Shown: positions 59,096 to 64,000 of the stretch, one piece after another
Position numbering within the stretch: position 1 is the stretch's first letter
Layout: every line of letters begins with the position of its first letter
Origin: Brevibacillus_C sp046036945
GTDB taxonomy: Bacteria > Bacillota > Bacilli > Brevibacillales > Brevibacillaceae
Length of the DNA stretch: 64,000 nucleotides
NCBI RefSeq assembly: GCF_046036945.1
Contig: NZ_JBJQOQ010000012.1
Coordinates: 1-64,000 of the forward strand
Reading direction: 5' to 3'
Notes under the pieces: generated by a model
Database searches by the model: none
The model's input: only the letters and a program-made list of their open reading frames with translations
What the model was told of the DNA's origin: nothing
Program-made: the position numbers and the translations under genes

Positions 59096-60583
59096 ATGCT
59101 GCAAACAGGGCCGCATCAATTTTGGTTTGTGACCGGAAGTCAGCATTTGTACGGAGAAGACGCCTTGGCGGAAGTGAATGCCAATGCGAGAACGATTGTC
59201 GATGCGTTGAACCGCATGGGACAGCTTCCGCATGAGATCGTCTGCAAAGGCGTCGCAACGACAGCGGACGACATCCGCAAACTCATGCTGGAAGCCAATG
59301 CCGACGACGCGTGCGCAGGCCTGATCACCTGGATGCATACCTTTTCCCCTGGGAAAATGTGGATTTCCGGTTTGTTATCCCTGCAAAAACCGCTGCTCCA
59401 CCTCCATACGCAGTTTCATCGAGATATCCCTTGGGAAACGATCGATATGGATTTTATGAACCTCAACCAATCCGCTCACGGTGACCGCGAGTACGGCTAT
59501 ACGGTCACGCGGGTAAAAATACCGCGAAAAGTCATTGCAGGCTACTGGCAGCATGATCAGGTCCAGCAGAGAATCGGAGAGTGGATGAAGACGGCGGTGG
59601 CCGTGGTCGAAAGCAGGAAGATTCGCGTGGCCCGGTTTGGCGACAATATGAGAAATGTCGCCGTTACCGAAGGGGACAAGGTCGAAGCGAATATCACCTT
59701 TGGCTGGACGGTGGACTACTACGGCATCGGCGATTTGGCAGAGAAGATGAAGGACATCACGGAAGAACAAATGGAACAGCTCTTCGCGGAATACCGGGAG
59801 TTGTACGATATGGAGCCGGAATGTCTCACGCCTGGCCCGCTGCAGGAATCCGTCAAGGAACAAGCGCGTATGGAATTGGCGCTAAAGGCCTTTTTACAAG
59901 AGGGAAGCTACACGGCGTTTACGACGAATTTTGAGGACCTGCATGGAATGAAGCAGCTGCCGGGTCTTGCCGCCCAGCGGCTGATGGCCGAAGGGTACGG
60001 CTTTGCCGGTGAAGGAGACTGGAGAACGGCTGCCTTGACTCGTCTGGTAAAGATACTTACAGATAATCAAAATACCTCCTTCATGGAGGATTATACCTAT
60101 CATTTCGAACCGGGCAATGAAATGATCCTCGGTTCACACATGCTTGAGATCTGTCCAACCGTTTCAGCCACAAAGCCCAAGCTGATCGTGCGGCCTCTTG
60201 GCATTGGCGGAAAGGAAGCTCCGGCCAGACTTGTATTCGACGGCAAGGCTGGAGATGGAATCGTCGCGTCGCTTGTCGAGCTGGGGGGACGTTTTCGGCT
60301 TGTGATCAACGAGGTACAAGCCGTTCAGCCAACTGCCGCCACTCCCAAACTGCCGGTTGCCAAGGTGCTCTGGAAGCCGCTTCCTTCCTTGACGGCGGCG
60401 GCGGAAGCGTGGATCTATGCAGGCGGTGCCCATCATACGGTTTTTTCTCTGTCAGTAACGAAAGACCAATTGTATGATTTTGCTGATATGATGAACATTG
60501 AATGCGTAATCATCGACCAACATACGATTCTTTATCGGCTCAGATATGAACTAAAAATGAACGAAGGTATTTGGAGATCATAA
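59096..60583 (+). CDS. araA: L-arabinose isomerase
   Basis: 495-aa enzyme converting L-arabinose to L-ribulose. N-terminal FWFVTGSQHLYGEDAL, catalytic glutamates and metal histidines in TPGPLQESVKEQARMELALK, TNFEDLHGMKQLPG and GGAHHTVFSL. GGGGGG before the ATG. Third gene of the arabinose operon. Confidence 0.96.
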   Translation: MLQTGPHQFWFVTGSQHLYGEDALAEVNANARTIVDALNRMGQLPHEIVCKGVATTADDIRKLMLEANADDACAGLITWMHTFSPGKMWISGLLSLQKPLLHLHTQFHRDIPWETIDMDFMNLNQSAHGDREYGYTVTRVKIPRKVIAGYWQHDQVQQRIGEWMKTAVAVVESRKIRVARFGDNMRNVAVTEGDKVEANITFGWTVDYYGIGDLAEKMKDITEEQMEQLFAEYRELYDMEPECLTPGPLQESVKEQARMELALKAFLQEGSYTAFTTNFEDLHGMKQLPGLAAQRLMAEGYGFAGEGDWRTAALTRLVKILTDNQNTSFMEDYTYHFEPGNEMILGSHMLEICPTVSATKPKLIVRPLGIGGKEAPARLVFDGKAGDGIVASLVELGGRFRLVINEVQAVQPTAATPKLPVAKVLWKPLPSLTAAAEAWIYAGGAHHTVFSLSVTKDQLYDFADMMNIECVIIDQHTILYRLRYELKMNEGIWRS

Positions 60584-60620
60584 AAGCGAAACATATATTC
60601 TATTTACGAGGTGTGGTTTT

Positions 60621-61739
60621 GTGGCTGAAACGAAGTACAGTATGGTCAAAGGATGGATTCGGTCGAAAATATTGGACGGAACGTACGCGCCAAACCAAAA
60701 GATCAGTTCCGAAAGCGATTTAATGAAACAGTTCGACGTCAGCCGCCATACCGTCCGAATTGCCATCGGTGAACTGGTGAGCGAGGGCTGGCTGTACACG
60801 GAGCAGGGAGCGGGCACATTTGTTGCGGACCGTTCGGCTATTCTTCCGGATACCCCTGCCTATCAGCAAAAGAAGATCGCCATCATAACGACATATATCT
60901 CCGATTATATTTTTCCATCGATCATCCGGGGCGCCGAAGCGGAAATCAGCCAGGAAGGCTACCAGGTCAGCCTGTTCAGTACGAATAACGATCACGAACA
61001 GGAAAAACGCATCCTGGAAACGATCCTTTCGCAGCCGTTCAGCGGTGCGATTATCGAAGCGACCAAAAGCGCATCGGCCAATCCGAACATCAACTACTAT
61101 TTGAATTTGGAAGCATTGGGAATTCCCTACGTGATGATTAATGCTTATTATGATGAGCTCGAACCTGTAAGTGTAGTGGTTGACGATGAAAAAGGCGGTT
61201 TTTTGCAAACAGAGCATCTCATCAAATTGGGCCATCGCCATATCGCCGGTTTTTTCAAGACGGATGACATGCAGGGCGTCAAGAGAATGAAGGGCTTTAT
61301 CAAAGCCCATCGGGTCTACGGCATCCCCATCAATCCCAAGAACATCGTCACCTATCACACCGACAAAAAATCCTCGAAACCGGCCGAGGTGTTAAAAATG
61401 ATGCTGGAGTCCTCGCAGGAGAAGCTGACAGGCCTCGTTTGCTATAACGATGAATTGGTGATGAAGCTGCTGGATGTGCTCAGGCAAAAAGAAATGAATG
61501 TCCCCGAGGACATATCCATCGTCGGTTTCGATAATTCATTTTTGGCAGAGGTATCCGAAGTGAAACTGACGACCATCGAACATCCGAAAAGCGAGCTGGG
61601 GAAAGTCGCCGCAAAGACGGTGCTGGAGATGATCGGCAGGGGCAGGGGCTGCAAGCAGGGAACTCCTGTCGAGTCGGTCGTGTTTGAGCCGGAAGTGGTG
61701 TTGAGGAACTCTACGAAGAGCCTAGGGGTGATGGCATGA
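60621..61739 (+). CDS. araR: Arabinose repressor AraR (GntR-LacI fusion)
   Basis: 372-aa regulator with GntR-type winged helix at residues 1-75 (KISSESDLMKQFDVSRHTVR) joined to a LacI/GalR-type ligand domain (IAIITTYISDYIFPSIIRGA ... VGFDNSFLAEV). This exact fusion is the AraR layout; L-arabinose releases it from GTACGTAC boxes. The start is GTG 60621. Here it follows araA on the same strand, unlike B. subtilis where araR is divergent from araE. Confidence 0.93.
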   Translation: MAETKYSMVKGWIRSKILDGTYAPNQKISSESDLMKQFDVSRHTVRIAIGELVSEGWLYTEQGAGTFVADRSAILPDTPAYQQKKIAIITTYISDYIFPSIIRGAEAEISQEGYQVSLFSTNNDHEQEKRILETILSQPFSGAIIEATKSASANPNINYYLNLEALGIPYVMINAYYDELEPVSVVVDDEKGGFLQTEHLIKLGHRHIAGFFKTDDMQGVKRMKGFIKAHRVYGIPINPKNIVTYHTDKKSSKPAEVLKMMLESSQEKLTGLVCYNDELVMKLLDVLRQKEMNVPEDISIVGFDNSFLAEVSEVKLTTIEHPKSELGKVAAKTVLEMIGRGRGCKQGTPVESVVFEPEVVLRNSTKSLGVMA

Positions 61740-61746
61740 AATCAAA

Positions 61747-61779
61747 AAAGAACCTGGAAAGTTTTACCAGGTTCTTTTT
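61747..61779 (+). terminator. Terminator after araR
   Basis: AAAGAACCTGG / CCAGGTTCTTT perfect stem then TT run. Confidence 0.9.
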
Positions 61780-61933
61780 ATATTGCACATAAACAGACAT
61801 GATGATATAATCACATCACGACTGTTTCAAATTATTAAGTCATAAGTATTGCATCTTACACTTTTATTGTATCATGCCGGTGAACTCTTGTCAAATGTTT
61901 TTTCTCAATTTAAGGGTTAGGAGAGGATATTGA

Positions 61934-64000
61934 ATGAGTTCTTTGATTCTCGGTTTTCAGGAAATGGAAAAGTCGCAGCTTTTGCTCGTTGGCGGAAAAG
62001 GGTTACATTTAGGGGAATTATCAAAAATTGAAGGCATACAAGTGCCAGAAGGATTTTGTGTTACAACAGTGGGATATCAAAAAGCCATCGAACAAAACGA
62101 AACGTACCATGCTTTGTTGGATCGACTAACCATGCTAAAAGTAGAAGATCGAGATCAAATCAGTGAAATCAGCAGGAAGATTCGACAAATCATTATGGAT
62201 GTAGAAATTCCTTCCGATGTGGAGTCCGCAGTTACTCACTATCTCTCCCGGTTTGGTGAGGAACATGCTTATGCCGTGCGTTCTAGTGCGACTGCTGAAG
62301 ATTTGCCGCATGCCTCTTTTGCCGGTCAACAAGACACCTATTTAAATATCATCGGCGTCGATGCCATCTTGCAGCATATCAGCAAATGTTGGGCTTCCCT
62401 GTTTACGGATCGCGCGGTAATCTACCGGATGCAAAATGGATTTGACCACAGTCACGTTTATATATCCGTTATCGTGCAAAGGATGGTTTTCCCACAGGCT
62501 TCAGGGATTTTATTTACCGCTGATCCGATTACCTCCAACCGGAAGCTGCTATCAATCGATGCCGGTTTTGGACTTGGAGAAGCACTGGTCTCTGGCTTGG
62601 TATCTGCCGATTGTTATAAAGTTCGCGATGGGGAAATCGTCGATAAGAGGATAGCAACCAAAAAATTGGCGATCTTTGGACGAAAAGAAGGCGGAACGAA
62701 GACACAGCAGATCGATCCTGATCAGCAAAAGACTCAAACCCTTACTGAAGAACAAATTTTACAACTGGCACGCATCGGAAGACAGATCGAAGCTTATTTT
62801 GGCTGTCCGCAAGATATCGAATGGTGTTTGGCTGATGATACATTTTATATTGTTCAGAGTCGGCCCATCACGACTTTATACCCGATCCCTGAAGCAAATG
62901 ATCAGGAAAATCACGTTTACGTCTCTGTCGGTCACCAACAAATGATGACTGACCCCATGAAACCACTGGGATTGTCTTTTTTCCTGTTAACGACTCCTGC
63001 ACCCATGCGCATAGCTGGTGGAAGGTTGTTTGTTGATGTTACAAATCATCTGGCTTCACCTGTCAGCAGAGAAATTTTATTAAATACCCTGGGGAAATCG
63101 GATCCGCTCATAAAAGACGCACTGTTGACCATCATAGAGCGAGGAGATTTTATAAAATCGTTGCCAAATGATAAAAAAGAACAGAGTCCAAGTAAAAAGA
63201 AAGATATGTCGTTCCCGGATTTGCAAGCACAAGTCGAAAATGATCCGACAATCGTTTCTGATTTGATTAAGCGTAGTCAAACATCGATAGAAGAGTTAAA
63301 ACAAAACATCCAAACGAAATCAGGATCAGATGTATTTGATTTTATTCGAGAAGATATCCAAGAATTAAAGAAGATTTTATTTGCCCCGCAAAGTTCGGGA
63401 GTGATTATGACTGCTATGAATGCTTCATCATGGATCAATGAAAAAATGATGGAGTGGTTGGGTGAAAAAAACGCAGCAGACACCCTTTCTCAATCTGTAC
63501 CAAACAATATTACTTCGGAAATGGGTCTGGCGCTATTGGATGTCGCAGATGTGATTCGTCCTTATCCGGAAGTGATTGATTATTTACAGCATGTAAAAGA
63601 TGATAACTTTTTGGATGAACTGATTACGTTTGATGGTGGACAGGAAGCCCAAGACGCTATCTATGCTTATCTCAACAAATACGGAATGAGATGTGCCGGA
63701 GAAATCGATATTACTAGAACTCGCTGGAGTGAAAAACCAATTACACTTGTCTCCACGATTCTGGGTAACATCAAAAACTTTGAGCCTAATGCCGGAAAGC
63801 GGAAATTTGAGCAAGGGCGACAGGAAGCTTTGAAAAAAGAACAAGAGTTATTAGATCGATTGAAGCAATTGCCGGATGGCGAACAAAAAGCGAAAGAAAC
63901 AAAGAGTATGATCGACCTCATCCGGAATTTCAGCGGGTATCGGGAATATCCAAAATACGGCATGGTGAATCGCTACTTCGTTTATAAGCAGGCTTTACTG
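61934..64000 (+). CDS. rph: Rifampin phosphotransferase (rph), 3' end outside window
   Basis: The first 689 codons of a rifamycin-inactivating phosphotransferase, a PEP-synthase-like enzyme that phosphorylates rifampicin using ATP. ATP-grasp domain: VGGKGLHLGELSKIEGIQVP, YAVRSSATAEDLPHASFAGQ, ILFTADPITSNRK, GCPQDIEWCL and the linker IVQSRPITTLYPIPEAN; then the rifampin-binding domain beginning YVSVGHQQMMTDPMKPLG. The swivelling His domain (about the last 180 residues of roughly 870) is beyond position 64000. AGGAGAGG precedes ATG 61934. Visibly more AT-rich than the ara genes, which may reflect separate acquisition. Confidence 0.92.
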   Translation, partial: MSSLILGFQEMEKSQLLLVGGKGLHLGELSKIEGIQVPEGFCVTTVGYQKAIEQNETYHALLDRLTMLKVEDRDQISEISRKIRQIIMDVEIPSDVESAVTHYLSRFGEEHAYAVRSSATAEDLPHASFAGQQDTYLNIIGVDAILQHISKCWASLFTDRAVIYRMQNGFDHSHVYISVIVQRMVFPQASGILFTADPITSNRKLLSIDAGFGLGEALVSGLVSADCYKVRDGEIVDKRIATKKLAIFGRKEGGTKTQQIDPDQQKTQTLTEEQILQLARIGRQIEAYFGCPQDIEWCLADDTFYIVQSRPITTLYPIPEANDQENHVYVSVGHQQMMTDPMKPLGLSFFLLTTPAPMRIAGGRLFVDVTNHLASPVSREILLNTLGKSDPLIKDALLTIIERGDFIKSLPNDKKEQSPSKKKDMSFPDLQAQVENDPTIVSDLIKRSQTSIEELKQNIQTKSGSDVFDFIREDIQELKKILFAPQSSGVIMTAMNASSWINEKMMEWLGEKNAADTLSQSVPNNITSEMGLALLDVADVIRPYPEVIDYLQHVKDDNFLDELITFDGGQEAQDAIYAYLNKYGMRCAGEIDITRTRWSEKPITLVSTILGNIKNFEPNAGKRKFEQGRQEALKKEQELLDRLKQLPDGEQKAKETKSMIDLIRNFSGYREYPKYGMVNRYFVYKQALL

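Overview
The window comes from an endospore-forming member of the Bacillota. Gene content (CotB-, CotS-, YheC/D- and SleB-like spore proteins, Sda, YlaN, YugN, an AraR system with GTACGTAC-core boxes) and a moderately GC-rich composition suggest Brevibacillus or another Paenibacillaceae. The genus is an inference. No rRNA, tRNA, CRISPR array or prophage was seen.

Region by region. 1-3240: probable right end of an IS200/IS605 element (tnpB tail plus omega-RNA-type hairpin), exonuclease III, an AraC regulator, an ABC ATPase and an internally deleted SDR pseudogene. 3244-16600: rhodanese, then a sporulation block: a CotB-like triple-repeat coat protein and its LSm-like neighbour, phosphohexomutase, GDP-mannose pyrophosphorylase and GDP-mannose dehydratase, a YheC/D-like ATP-grasp protein, a CotS-like kinase, two family-4 glycosyltransferases, a HipA-like kinase and a DUF2621 protein. 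Three transcription units in this block start at AC-N17-CATANNNTA (sigma-K type) promoters, so the nucleotide sugars are probably made in the mother cell for coat glycosylation. 16687-22274: SsuABC/ThiXYZ-type ABC importer, RNase Z, a short YidC paralogue, and small spore-type ORFs.

22499-28715 is the most notable locus: a complete azole-peptide (TOMM, heterocycloanthracin-like) cluster. A 65-aa precursor with ten cysteines at exact three-residue spacing is followed by a leaky terminator and then by the F protein (leader binding, ThiF-like), the fused C/YcaO cyclodehydratase and a double-domain SagB dehydrogenase. The precursor leader mRNA carries a long hairpin. No exporter, leader protease or immunity gene is adjacent.

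28728-40560: housekeeping and sporulation genes (YqxD/YaiI, LysR/MFS pair, secreted beta-propeller protein, sda with a DnaA-box cluster, ylaN, cax, sleB, an Asp23-family protein, ftsW, yugN, CBS protein). 40631-49281: an IclR regulator, a TRAP transporter, two class III CoA-transferases, an acyl-CoA dehydrogenase and a methyltransferase; a 26-bp three-half-site motif occurs twice before the transporter and once before the first CoA-transferase. 50348-61739: a ribose-type ABC importer with PfkB kinase, class II aldolase and D-lyxose isomerase, then araDBA and araR, linked by AraR-type boxes and a cre site. 61934-64000: the 5' three quarters of a rifampin phosphotransferase gene (rph) running off the window.

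Coordinates and starts were read by eye. Start codons were chosen by ribosome-binding site and family N-termini, and promoter and operator calls are pattern matches only.
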